Shown here in pieces: positions 1 to 5,533 of a DNA stretch of 15,400 bases. Within the stretch, counting starts at the first letter, position 1; each line of letters starts with the position of its first letter. Made by a program: the position numbers and the translations under genes. The notes beneath the pieces are model-generated. The model saw only the letters and a program-made list of their open reading frames with translations. It made no database searches and had not been told where the DNA came from. The stretch is from Conexibacter sp. (GTDB lineage: Bacteria; Actinomycetota; Thermoleophilia; Solirubrobacterales; Solirubrobacteraceae), in contig JAOPZP010000394.1 in NCBI GenBank assembly GCA_025964055.1, forward strand, positions 1 through 15,400, read 5' to 3'.

Positions 1-2
1 GG

Positions 3-68
3 GCGGCCCTGGCGGCGGCGGAGCGCCCCGCCGCGCCGCACGCGTCGCCCGCGCCCGATGGCGGTTGA
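3..68 (+). CDS. possible C-terminal tail of an upstream gene (partial)
   Basis: Frame 3 is open from the left edge to a TGA at 66-68 and would encode an Ala/Pro-rich tail ending in SPAPDGG. Such low-complexity tails are common in high-GC actinobacteria, but all frames here are GC-rich and 22 codons cannot prove coding. No function can be assigned. A perfect 6-bp hairpin with a 5-nt loop (CCCCGC/GCGGGG, 100-116) lies between this stop and the next gene. It has no T-run, so it is at best a weak terminator or a leader structure of the prenyltransferase gene. Confidence 0.25.
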   Translation, partial: AALAAAERPAAPHASPAPDGG

Positions 69-125
69 ACCGCCCGCGTTCGTGGCATCAAGGGCACGAC
101 CCCGCGCCGTGCGGGGCCCGACCAC

Positions 126-131
126 GAGGAG
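126..131 (+). promoter_or_regulatory. Shine-Dalgarno sequence that fixes the prenyltransferase start
   Basis: GAGGAG lies 7 nt before the GTG at 139 and fits the anti-SD of 16S rRNA. The in-frame ATG at 58 has no such sequence and would add 27 residues with no membrane or family character. This is why the GTG start is preferred. Confidence 0.7.
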
Positions 132-138
132 CGCTTGC

Positions 139-1086
139 GTGTCCGTCCGCCCCGGCTCGTCCTTCACCGCCGACGCCGTCCCGCGCGCCGCCAGTCGCCC
201 GACGCTGTGGCTGCGCGCCACCCGCCCGCTCTACCTGCCGACCTCGCTGGTGCCCGCGCTGGCGGGCGCGCTGGTGGCCATCGGGACCCACGGGGTCGAG
301 TGGTGGCTGCTGCCGGTGGCGCTGGTCGCGCTGACGCTCCTGCACGCCGCGACCGACGTGTGCAACGACGTGGAGGACGCCGCCCACGGCGTCGACGCTC
401 CCGACAAGATGGACAACTCGGGCGTCTTCAGCCGCGGGCTGCTGCCGATCCGCGAGGGCCGGCTGCTCTACGCCGTCCTGTTCGCCGGCGCGTTCCTCAT
501 CGGTGTGGGCCTCTCGCTGCTCCAGGGACTCGCGCTGCTGGCGATCGGCGTCGTCGGCATCCTCGGCGGCTGGCTCTACACCGGCGGCCCGCGGCCCTAC
601 AAGTACGACGGCCTCGGCGACCCGATGATCATCCTGCTGATGGGGCCGCTGCTGACCCTCGGCGCCTACGTCGCGGTGACCGGCGACCGCTTCTCCGCGC
701 AGGCCTTCTGGCTCGGATTCGCCCCCGGCCTGCTGATCGCCGCGGTGCTGTCGGGCAACAACGCCGCCGACATCGAGGGCGATCGCGCGGCGGGCGTCCG
801 CACGCTGGCCGTGCGGCTCGGCTTCACGCGCGCGCGGCTGGTGTACCTCACCGCGCTGACCGGCGCCTTCCTCGCGCCCGTCGCGCTCTACGCCGCCGGG
901 CTCTTCGGCCCGTGGATCCTGCTGCCCCTGGTCCTGACGCCGCTGGCCCTCGCGCGGGTGCGCCAGGCGCTGGGGGCCCGGGTCAACGGCGACGAGAGCC
1001 TGGTCACGCTCGCGCCGCAGACCGCGCAGCTGCACCTGCTGTTCAGCGTGCTGCTGTGCGTCGGCGTGGTCCTCGACCGCTCCTGA
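139..1086 (+). CDS. menA: UbiA-family polyprenyltransferase, MenA-like
   Basis: This integral membrane enzyme should transfer a polyprenyl chain from its diphosphate to an aromatic acceptor. The likely acceptor is 1,4-dihydroxy-2-naphthoate, which makes it the MenA step to demethylmenaquinone. From the GTG at 139 it is 315 aa with about eight hydrophobic segments. The first Asp-rich motif is NDVEDAAHGVD (N76, D77, D80, D86). The second is NNAADIEGDRAAG (N207, D211, D215). Both bind Mg-diphosphate in the family. The stretch GGPRPYKYDGLGDP (149-162) and the following helix with TLGAYVAVTG resemble MenA rather than heme or chlorophyll prenyltransferases. No other menaquinone gene is nearby. Other quinone or tocopherol-type acceptors cannot be excluded, especially as a tocopherol-cyclase-like gene sits 3.4 kb away. 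It converges on nadA with a 21-bp gap. Family is certain; exact substrate is not. Confidence 0.8.
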   Translation: MSVRPGSSFTADAVPRAASRPTLWLRATRPLYLPTSLVPALAGALVAIGTHGVEWWLLPVALVALTLLHAATDVCNDVEDAAHGVDAPDKMDNSGVFSRGLLPIREGRLLYAVLFAGAFLIGVGLSLLQGLALLAIGVVGILGGWLYTGGPRPYKYDGLGDPMIILLMGPLLTLGAYVAVTGDRFSAQAFWLGFAPGLLIAAVLSGNNAADIEGDRAAGVRTLAVRLGFTRARLVYLTALTGAFLAPVALYAAGLFGPWILLPLVLTPLALARVRQALGARVNGDESLVTLAPQTAQLHLLFSVLLCVGVVLDRS

Positions 1087-1110
1087 GGACCACGCCGCCG
1101 GCGCGGCTCA
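1084..1110. terminator. small hairpin between convergent menA-like and nadA genes
   Basis: GCCGC-CGGC-GCGGC (1094-1107) forms a 5-bp GC stem. The two flanking stop codons add TGAG/CTCA pairing further out (1084-1087 with 1107-1110). It lies exactly between two converging stops, so it could work in both directions. There is no T-run on either strand, so intrinsic termination is only a suggestion. Confidence 0.3.
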
Positions 1111-2121
1111 GCCGATGGCCACCATGCGCTCGATCGGCAGGCGCGCGCGCTCGGCGAGGACGGGATCGACCTGGACCCGGCCCGAGAGGTCGCGCAGGCA
1201 GTCGCGCAGCTTGGGCAGCGTGATCATCTTCATGTACTTGCAGGAGGCGCGTTCGTTGGCGGCGACGAAGTCGAGGTCGGGCGCCGCCATGCGCAGCTGG
1301 TGCAGCATGCCGGTCTCGGTCGCCATGATCGCGGTGCCGCCGCTGCCGGCGTGCTCCTTGGCGTAGTCCAGCATCCCGCCGGTGGACAGCATGTGCACGC
1401 CCTCGGTGGCGATGTCGCCCGCGGCGACGTACTCCATGACCTGCGTCGAGCAGCCGCACTCGGGATGGATGAGGAAGTCGGCCTCGGGGTGCTCGGCGCG
1501 CATCGTCGTGATGTCGCTCGGACGGATGCCGGCGTGCACGTGGCACTCCCCGTCCCAGACGTGCAGCGAGCGACCGACCTGCTTCTCGACGTAGGCGCCC
1601 AGCCACATGTCCGGCCCGAAGAGGATCTCGGTCTCCGGCCCGTGCTCGGCCAGGATGTGCTCGACGACCTTCACGGCGTTGGACGACGTGACGCAGTAGT
1701 CGGTCAGCGCCTTGATCTCGGCCGTCGTGTTGACGTACATGACCGTCACCGCGTGCGGGTGCTTGGCCTGCCAGGCGGTCAGCTGCTCGGGGGTGATCGA
1801 GTCGGCCAGCGAGCAGCCGGCGTCGAGGTCGGGGATCAGGACGGTCTTGTGGGGCGAGAGGATCGAGGCCGTCTCGGCCATGAAGTGCACCCCGCAGAAG
1901 GCGATGACGTCGGCGTCGACGGCGGCCGCCTGGCGGCTGAGGCCGAGCGAGTCGCCGACGTAGTCGGCGGCGTCCTGCACCTCGGGCAGCTGGTAGTTGT
2001 GGGCCAGGATGACCGCGTTGCGCTCGGCGGCGAGCGCGCGAACCTCGGAGGTCAGCACGCTGATCTCGTCGGCCGTGAGGGCCTGCGGGACAGTGGGGCT
2101 TGGGGCCATGGGGAGCTTCAT
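1108..2121 (-). CDS. nadA: quinolinate synthase NadA
   Basis: NadA condenses iminoaspartate with dihydroxyacetone phosphate to quinolinate in de novo NAD synthesis, using an oxygen-sensitive [4Fe-4S] cluster. The 337-aa product has the cluster cysteines in the expected places: C76 (AFCGVHFMAE), C222 (HPECGC) and C294 (ASCKYMKM). It also has the family signatures HNYQLPEVQD (41-50), PDLDAGCSLAD (97-107), YVNT (129-132), TSSNA (145-149) and STGGM (246-250). The ATG at 2121 shares ATGA with the nadC stop and has GGAG 8 nt upstream. A second in-frame ATG at residue 5 lacks an SD. The overlap implies translational coupling to nadC. The iminoaspartate supplier NadB is not in the window. Confidence 0.96.
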   Translation of the reverse strand: MKLPMAPSPTVPQALTADEISVLTSEVRALAAERNAVILAHNYQLPEVQDAADYVGDSLGLSRQAAAVDADVIAFCGVHFMAETASILSPHKTVLIPDLDAGCSLADSITPEQLTAWQAKHPHAVTVMYVNTTAEIKALTDYCVTSSNAVKVVEHILAEHGPETEILFGPDMWLGAYVEKQVGRSLHVWDGECHVHAGIRPSDITTMRAEHPEADFLIHPECGCSTQVMEYVAAGDIATEGVHMLSTGGMLDYAKEHAGSGGTAIMATETGMLHQLRMAAPDLDFVAANERASCKYMKMITLPKLRDCLRDLSGRVQVDPVLAERARLPIERMVAIG

Positions 2122-2960
2122 GGCAGACGCTCCAGAATCAGGGAGAGGTCGAGGGCCGGTGCGGAGTGCGTGAGCGCTCCGACCGACACGAAGTCTACCC
2201 CGGTGCTGGCGGCCGCCCGGACGGTGTCCAGGTCGATGCCGCCGCTGGCCTCGAGCTCGGCGCGGCCGGCGACGTCGACGGCGATCGCGCGCATCTGCTC
2301 CGGGGTCATGTTGTCCAGCAGGATCCGCGGGGCGCCGGCCTCCAACGCCTCGCCCACCTCGGCCGCGGTCTGGCACTCGACTTCGATCGGGAGCTCGGCG
2401 AAGCGGGCGCGCGCCGCGCGGACCGCGGGGCCGACGCCCCCGGCCGCGGCGACGTGGTTCTCCTTGATGAGGACCATGTCGAACAGGCCGAAGCGGTGGC
2501 TCGTGCCGCCGCCGGCCACGACCGCCGCCTTCTCGAGCGGCCGCAGCGTGGGGGTGGTCTTGCGCGTGTCGAGGATGCGCGCCCCGGTGCCGTCGATCGC
2601 GCGGACGTAGCGGGCGGTCAAGGTCGCCACGCCGCTGAGGCGCTGCAGGAAGTTGAGCGCCGTGCGCTCGGCGACGAGGATGGCCGCGGCGGCGCCGGTG
2701 ATGCGTAGGACGGGCGTGCCGGGTTCCTGCCACGCCCCTTCCGGGCACAGACGCTCGATCAGCAGCGTGTCGTCTGACTGCCGGAACGCCGCCTCGGCGA
2801 GGTCGAGGCCGAACACCACCCCGGGCGCCTTCTGGGTGACGGTCGCGACGGCCTCTGCGCCGTCGGGGACCGTGGCCTGGGTCGTCACGTCGCCGGCGCC
2901 GACGTCCTCGGCGAGCGCGCGGGCGACGACATCGGCGACGAAGCGTGGATCCAGGGCCAT
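2118..2960 (-). CDS. nadC: nicotinate-nucleotide pyrophosphorylase (quinolinate phosphoribosyltransferase) NadC
   Basis: NadC converts quinolinate and PRPP to nicotinate mononucleotide, CO2 and PPi, the step after NadA. The 280-aa product is full length for the type II phosphoribosyltransferase family. Quinolinate- and PRPP-contacting residues are visible: R99 (ERTALN), R133 and K134 (DTRKTTPTLRPLEK), H155 and R156 (SHRFGL), K166 (IKENH), E195 (VECQT) and D216 (LDNM). As I recall, these match the M. tuberculosis enzyme at a constant offset of six. The C-terminal barrel closes with EASGGI (237-242) and VDFVSVGALTHS (255-266). It is the first gene of the nadC-nadA operon. The ATG has no Shine-Dalgarno sequence, but TATCCT lies 9 nt upstream, so the message may be leaderless. 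Confidence 0.96.
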   Translation of the reverse strand: MALDPRFVADVVARALAEDVGAGDVTTQATVPDGAEAVATVTQKAPGVVFGLDLAEAAFRQSDDTLLIERLCPEGAWQEPGTPVLRITGAAAAILVAERTALNFLQRLSGVATLTARYVRAIDGTGARILDTRKTTPTLRPLEKAAVVAGGGTSHRFGLFDMVLIKENHVAAAGGVGPAVRAARARFAELPIEVECQTAAEVGEALEAGAPRILLDNMTPEQMRAIAVDVAGRAELEASGGIDLDTVRAAASTGVDFVSVGALTHSAPALDLSLILERLP

Positions 2961-2969
2961 GGGTGCAGC

Positions 2970-2975
2970 AGGATA
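2970..2975 (-). promoter_or_regulatory. possible -10 element of nadC (leaderless arrangement)
   Basis: On the minus strand TATCCT (TANNNT type) ends 9 nt before the nadC ATG, and no SD is present between them. Transcription would start at or just before the initiation codon. I see no convincing -35 at 16-18 bp. The element lies in the 23-bp gap to the divergent gene. Confidence 0.35.
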
Positions 2976-2983
2976 GGTGGCTG

Positions 2984-3532
2984 GTGGCCGCTTCCGACCT
3001 CCCCCTCGACCTCGACGCCTGGCTCCGCGACGCGGCGATCCGGACGCGGCACCGCCGGGTGGCGCGCGCGTCGCCCGACGCTCTGTGGGCCGCCGCAGCC
3101 GCCATGCGCCTCGACGAGACCGGGCCGCTCGGGCGGCTCGTCCGCTGGCGCATCCCGGGTTTGGAGCCCGACATCACGTTCCAGGGCATGTTCGCGGCGC
3201 CGCCGTTCACGGTGCTGGCCGAGGGCGAGCGGTGGTCGGTCTCGGGCCTGGCCGGCCGGATCTGGACGCTGCGGCGCGACTACCCGGTGCTCGACGGCAC
3301 CGAGGCCTTCCTGGCCTGGGACGGGCGCGGCACCGTCCGGGTCCTGTTCGCCCACGGCGTGGTGGCCGACGGCGACGGCAGCGCCATCATCTCCGAGGCG
3401 CGCGTGGCGCCGGTCGACCGCTCGGCAAGCCTGCACCTGCGGGCGCTGTGGACCGTCGTCGGCCCGTTCGAGCGGCTGATCGGCGGCGAAGCCCTGGCCC
3501 GCGCCGTCCGCGCGGCCGAGAGCGCCGGCTGA
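2984..3532 (+). CDS. uncharacterised protein, possible SRPBCC-like fold
   Basis: I do not recognise a named function. The product is about 182 aa, soluble, with no signal peptide or membrane segment. Distinctive stretches are ASPDALWAAAAAMRLDE, LGRLVRWRIPG, AAPPFTVL, VSGLAGRIWTLRRDYPVL, AFLAWDGRGTVRVLFAH, SEARVAPVDRSA and GPFERLIGGEAL. The order (substitution-tolerant helix, pocket strands, long C-terminal helix) recalls small SRPBCC/polyketide-cyclase-like proteins common in actinobacteria; this is an impression only. The start is uncertain. GTG 2984 with AGGA/AGG a few bases upstream is preferred. GTG 2963 and GTG 2945 are in frame, and 2945 would overlap nadC. It is transcribed divergently from nadC and followed by strong palindromic terminator-like repeats. 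Confidence 0.72.
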   Translation: MAASDLPLDLDAWLRDAAIRTRHRRVARASPDALWAAAAAMRLDETGPLGRLVRWRIPGLEPDITFQGMFAAPPFTVLAEGERWSVSGLAGRIWTLRRDYPVLDGTEAFLAWDGRGTVRVLFAHGVVADGDGSAIISEARVAPVDRSASLHLRALWTVVGPFERLIGGEALARAVRAAESAG

Positions 3533-3533
3533 C

Positions 3534-3580
3534 GGGGACAGTCCCCAAAACGTCGCGGCCTGGGGACTGTCCCCCTTTTT
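3534..3580 (+). terminator. rho-independent-type terminator after the 2984-3532 gene
   Basis: A 14-bp perfect stem (3534-3547 with 3561-3574, 13-nt loop) begins two bases after the stop codon and is followed by C then TTTTT (3576-3580). Stem strength plus the T5 tract make it the best intrinsic terminator in the window. The next palindrome, with its own T5 at 3604-3608, could act as a backup. Confidence 0.7.
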
Positions 3581-3611
3581 GCACGGCGTGGGGACTGTCC
3601 CCCTTTTTGCA
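3556..3611 (+). repeat. 28-bp tandem direct repeat
   Basis: Units 3556-3583 and 3584-3611 are adjacent and differ at one base (C3560 versus G3588). Each contains CGGC, a GGGGACTGTCCCC palindrome, C, TTTTT and GCA. Such near-identity suggests recent slippage or duplication of a terminator-like unit. Confidence 0.85.
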
Positions 3612-3632
3612 GTCCCACTGCATAAATGGGAC
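3609..3632. repeat. overlapping small inverted repeats beside the palindrome cluster
   Basis: GCAGT-CCC-ACTGC (3609-3621) is a perfect 5-bp inverted repeat. GTCCCA (3612-3617) can alternatively pair with TGGGAC (3627-3632) across 9 nt. The two structures exclude each other. No function is evident. Confidence 0.45.
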
Positions 3633-3666
3633 AGTCCGCTCTCGGAGGGTGGTCGGGGGTTCCCGC

Positions 3667-3672
3667 TAGCGT
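3667..3672 (+). promoter_or_regulatory. possible -10 element of the phosphatase gene
   Basis: TAGCGT fits TANNNT and ends 8 nt before the ATG at 3681. AGGGAG directly abuts the ATG, too close to act as a normal SD, so a leaderless or near-leaderless transcript is plausible. No -35 is evident. Confidence 0.3.
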
Positions 3673-3680
3673 CCAGGGAG

Positions 3681-4484
3681 ATGACGCTGCTCGACACCGA
3701 CCCGGCCTGGATCGACCTCGAAGGCGCCGTGAACGCCCGCGACGTCGGCGGACTTCCCCTCAGCGACGGCGGCACGGTGCCGGCCGGGCGGCTGCTGCGC
3801 TCCGACAACCTGCAGGACCTCACCCCGTCCGACGTCGAGCGCCTCGTCACCGACCACGGCCTGCGCCGCGTCGTCGACCTGCGCACCGGGGTCGAGGTCG
3901 CCCGCGAGGGTGACGGGCCGCTGATCGGCGACGCGCGCGTCACCGTCGAGCACCGCTCGCTCTACCCCGAGGTCGGCGACATGACCGACCTCGAGGTCGA
4001 CGCGATCGTCCCGTGGCAGCGGGGCGTCACCGGCTCGCCCCTGCCCGGCGAGACGCCGACGGTCCAGACCTACATGGGCTACCTCGAGCACCGCCCCGAC
4101 TCGGTCGTCGCGGCCCTGGAGACCGTCGCCGACCCGGGCGCCGAGGGCGGGGCCGTGCTCGTCCACTGCGCCGCGGGCAAGGACCGCACGGGCCTGGTCG
4201 TCGCGTTCGCCCTCGAGGTCGCGGGCGTGTCGCGCGACGCCGTCGTCGCCGACTACGTCGCGACCGGGCAGCGCATCGACGGCATCGTCGCCCGCCTGGC
4301 CGCGAGCCCGACCTACGCCCGCGACATGCACGTCCACGACCCGTCGGCCCACGCCCCCCGCGCGGCCAGCATGCAGCGCATCCTCGCCCTGCTGGACGAG
4401 CGCCACGGCGGCGCCGGCGGCTGGCTGCGCGACCACGGCATGGACGCCGGGGCGCTCCAAGCGCTGCGCGCGCGGCTCACCTAG
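3681..4484 (+). CDS. tyrosine/dual-specificity protein phosphatase
   Basis: The 267-aa product belongs to the bacterial tyrosine-phosphatase family with an N-terminal NARDVGGLP motif (Y_phosphatase3/PtpB-like). It should hydrolyse phosphotyrosine, and possibly phosphoinositides or phosphoserine, through a cysteinyl-phosphate intermediate. The catalytic loop is VHCAAGKDRTG with C163 as nucleophile and R169 as phosphate clamp (CX5R). The segment LEGAVNARDVGGLPLSDGGTVPAGRLLRSDNLQDL (13-47) is the family's N-terminal signature. VVDLRTGVEVAREG (64-77) follows. It is cytosolic, with no signal peptide or membrane segment. The frame stays open upstream into the palindromic repeats, but ATG 3681 starts just before the signature and is preferred. 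Its stop overlaps the convergent neighbour's stop. The substrate is unknown; no kinase is nearby. Confidence 0.9.
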   Translation: MTLLDTDPAWIDLEGAVNARDVGGLPLSDGGTVPAGRLLRSDNLQDLTPSDVERLVTDHGLRRVVDLRTGVEVAREGDGPLIGDARVTVEHRSLYPEVGDMTDLEVDAIVPWQRGVTGSPLPGETPTVQTYMGYLEHRPDSVVAALETVADPGAEGGAVLVHCAAGKDRTGLVVAFALEVAGVSRDAVVADYVATGQRIDGIVARLAASPTYARDMHVHDPSAHAPRAASMQRILALLDERHGGAGGWLRDHGMDAGALQALRARLT

Positions 4485-5476
4485 GAGCCGACGGCAGGCC
4501 CGGGCCCGCCGTTGCCCCGCTCCAGCCCCGCCAGCGCCGACGTCCCCGAGAACACCGTCCGGCCGCGCCGGCGCAGCACCACGCGAAGCTCGCCGGCCAG
4601 GTGCTGCAGGGCCGCGTCCTCGCGATGGCGCCGCTGCGCCGGCAGCGGGATCGGCAGCGAGTGCGGCGCGGTCCCGTTGGCGTGCCCCTCGACTTCCACG
4701 CTCACGCCGCCCGGCGTGCGCCCCGACATCCGCCAGCCCTGCGCGTCGACGCCCACCCGCAGCGGCTGCAGCGGGCGCACCAGCCGGATCGTCTCGCCTC
4801 CGGCCCGCACGACCAGCGCCGTGGCGAGCATCCGCACCGGCCCGACGCCCGCGCGACCGCCGGCGAACGCCACGCACGCGTCGCCGTCGTCGCCGAACCC
4901 GTGGGCCTGCCCCCACCACCACGACTCCGGGAAGCCGCCGTTGGACCAGTTCTTCTCCGCGTAGGCGACCGCGCCGTCGAGCGCGATCCGCCGCCCGTCC
5001 ACGACCGCATGCCCGCGCACGCGCGCGTGCAGCAGCCACGGATGCCAGTACTGGCTGAGCCCCGGGATCGTCTGGGCCACCCCGAGGCCGCCGAACGCCC
5101 GGCGCGGCCACGGCACCGCCTCCGACAGCTCCACCGACAGCTGCGCGTCGCCCCCGAGGTCCAGCCGGACCGACCCCGGGTCGGCGTGTAACGCATCACC
5201 GATCGCCAGAGACCCATCAGCAGCGAATGCCTCGTCGACCAGCGCCGACCGGGAGAACCCGCCCGGATGCGCTGCCAGGCCGACCGTGCCCCACGCACGC
5301 CCGTCGGCCGCCCGGTTCACGGCCGCCAACGCAACGACGACCGTCCCGGACTCGACGTCCGTGAAGCGCCAGAACCATCCCTCCATGGCAACGCCGTGGG
5401 GCCGGTGCGGGCGGCCGAACGGCAAGTCGGCACCGCTGCGTCGGTAGGCGGACAGCATCAAGCGGCATAGTGTCAT
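4481..5476 (-). CDS. tocopherol cyclase family protein
   Basis: The 331-aa product carries the hallmarks of the tocopherol cyclase family (plant VTE1, cyanobacterial homologues): GVAMEGWFWRFTD (28-40), PGLSQYWHPWLLH (138-150), and YAEKNWSNGGFPESWWWGQAHGF (172-194) with its Trp-rich core. Family members close the chromanol ring of tocopherols, but heterotrophic actinobacterial relatives are uncharacterised and may act on another lipid or have a binding role. The enzyme name should not be taken as activity. No signal peptide is clear. The ATG at 5476 has no SD, and Met7 (5458) is an alternative. It diverges from the Clp gene across a 57-bp AT-rich region, so it may share its regulation. The C-terminal tail is GP-rich and probably disordered. 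Confidence 0.8.
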   Translation of the reverse strand: MTLCRLMLSAYRRSGADLPFGRPHRPHGVAMEGWFWRFTDVESGTVVVALAAVNRAADGRAWGTVGLAAHPGGFSRSALVDEAFAADGSLAIGDALHADPGSVRLDLGGDAQLSVELSEAVPWPRRAFGGLGVAQTIPGLSQYWHPWLLHARVRGHAVVDGRRIALDGAVAYAEKNWSNGGFPESWWWGQAHGFGDDGDACVAFAGGRAGVGPVRMLATALVVRAGGETIRLVRPLQPLRVGVDAQGWRMSGRTPGGVSVEVEGHANGTAPHSLPIPLPAQRRHREDAALQHLAGELRVVLRRRGRTVFSGTSALAGLERGNGGPGPAVGS

Positions 5477-5481
5477 GTCGG

Positions 5482-5487
5482 TATACT
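5482..5487 (+). promoter_or_regulatory. probable -10 element of the Clp ATPase gene
   Basis: TATACT differs from TATAAT at one base and is the best -10 in the window. It lies in an AT-rich 57-bp island (5477-5533) inside very GC-rich sequence. It predicts a start near 5494 and a leader of about 40 nt. No clear -35 is seen. Its last two bases belong to the HAIR-like half-site, so a bound repressor would cover it. Confidence 0.5.
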
Positions 5488-5506
5488 TGAGTCTCTTCGA
5501 CTGAGA
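5486..5506. promoter_or_regulatory. HAIR-like operator (HspR-type)
   Basis: The actinobacterial HspR operator HAIR is CTTGAGT-N7-ACTCAAG. Here CTTGAGT (5486-5492) matches the left half 7/7. After exactly seven bases, ACTGAGA (5500-5506) matches the right half 4/7. A better right half, CTTCAAG (5/7), lies further on at 5511-5517. HspR controls chaperone and Clp-type genes, so the position upstream of a Clp ATPase fits. The degenerate right half keeps this tentative. The site also sits just upstream of the divergent tocopherol-cyclase-like gene. Confidence 0.5.
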
Positions 5507-5533
5507 TTTTCTTCAAGAGATTGAGAACACAAG

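Larger units (their letters stand above)
3534..3637. repeat. cluster of four GGGGAC-W-GTCCCC palindromes, REP-like
   Basis: Core palindromes occur at 3534-3546 (central A), 3562-3574 (central T), 3590-3602 (central T) and a shorter copy at 3628-3637 (central A). Copies 1 and 2 are in opposite orientation, so 3534-3547 and 3561-3574 are a 14-bp perfect inverted repeat. Copies 3 and 4 form a second opposed pair with a 10-bp match. Paired opposed palindromes are how REP doublets (REPINs) are built. The block fills most of the 148-bp gap between two same-strand genes. A genome-wide count would decide whether this is a dispersed family. Confidence 0.75.

Noticed and set aside
1108..3210. Apparent 700-aa NadA with a long N-terminal extension
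   Set aside because: The frame is open back through nadC, but the extension is Arg-rich shadow sequence. The ATG at 2121 with GGAG and the ATGA overlap with nadC give a normal 337-aa NadA.
3556..3611. CRISPR-like direct repeats
   Set aside because: The two 28-bp units are adjacent with no spacers, each holds a perfect palindrome and T5, and no cas gene is near. Terminator/REP-type repeats explain them better.
3579..3680. N-terminal extension of the phosphatase starting inside the palindromic repeats
   Set aside because: The extra 34 residues are encoded by tandem palindromes and T tracts and show no family similarity. ATG 3681 lies just before the conserved NARDVGGLP region.
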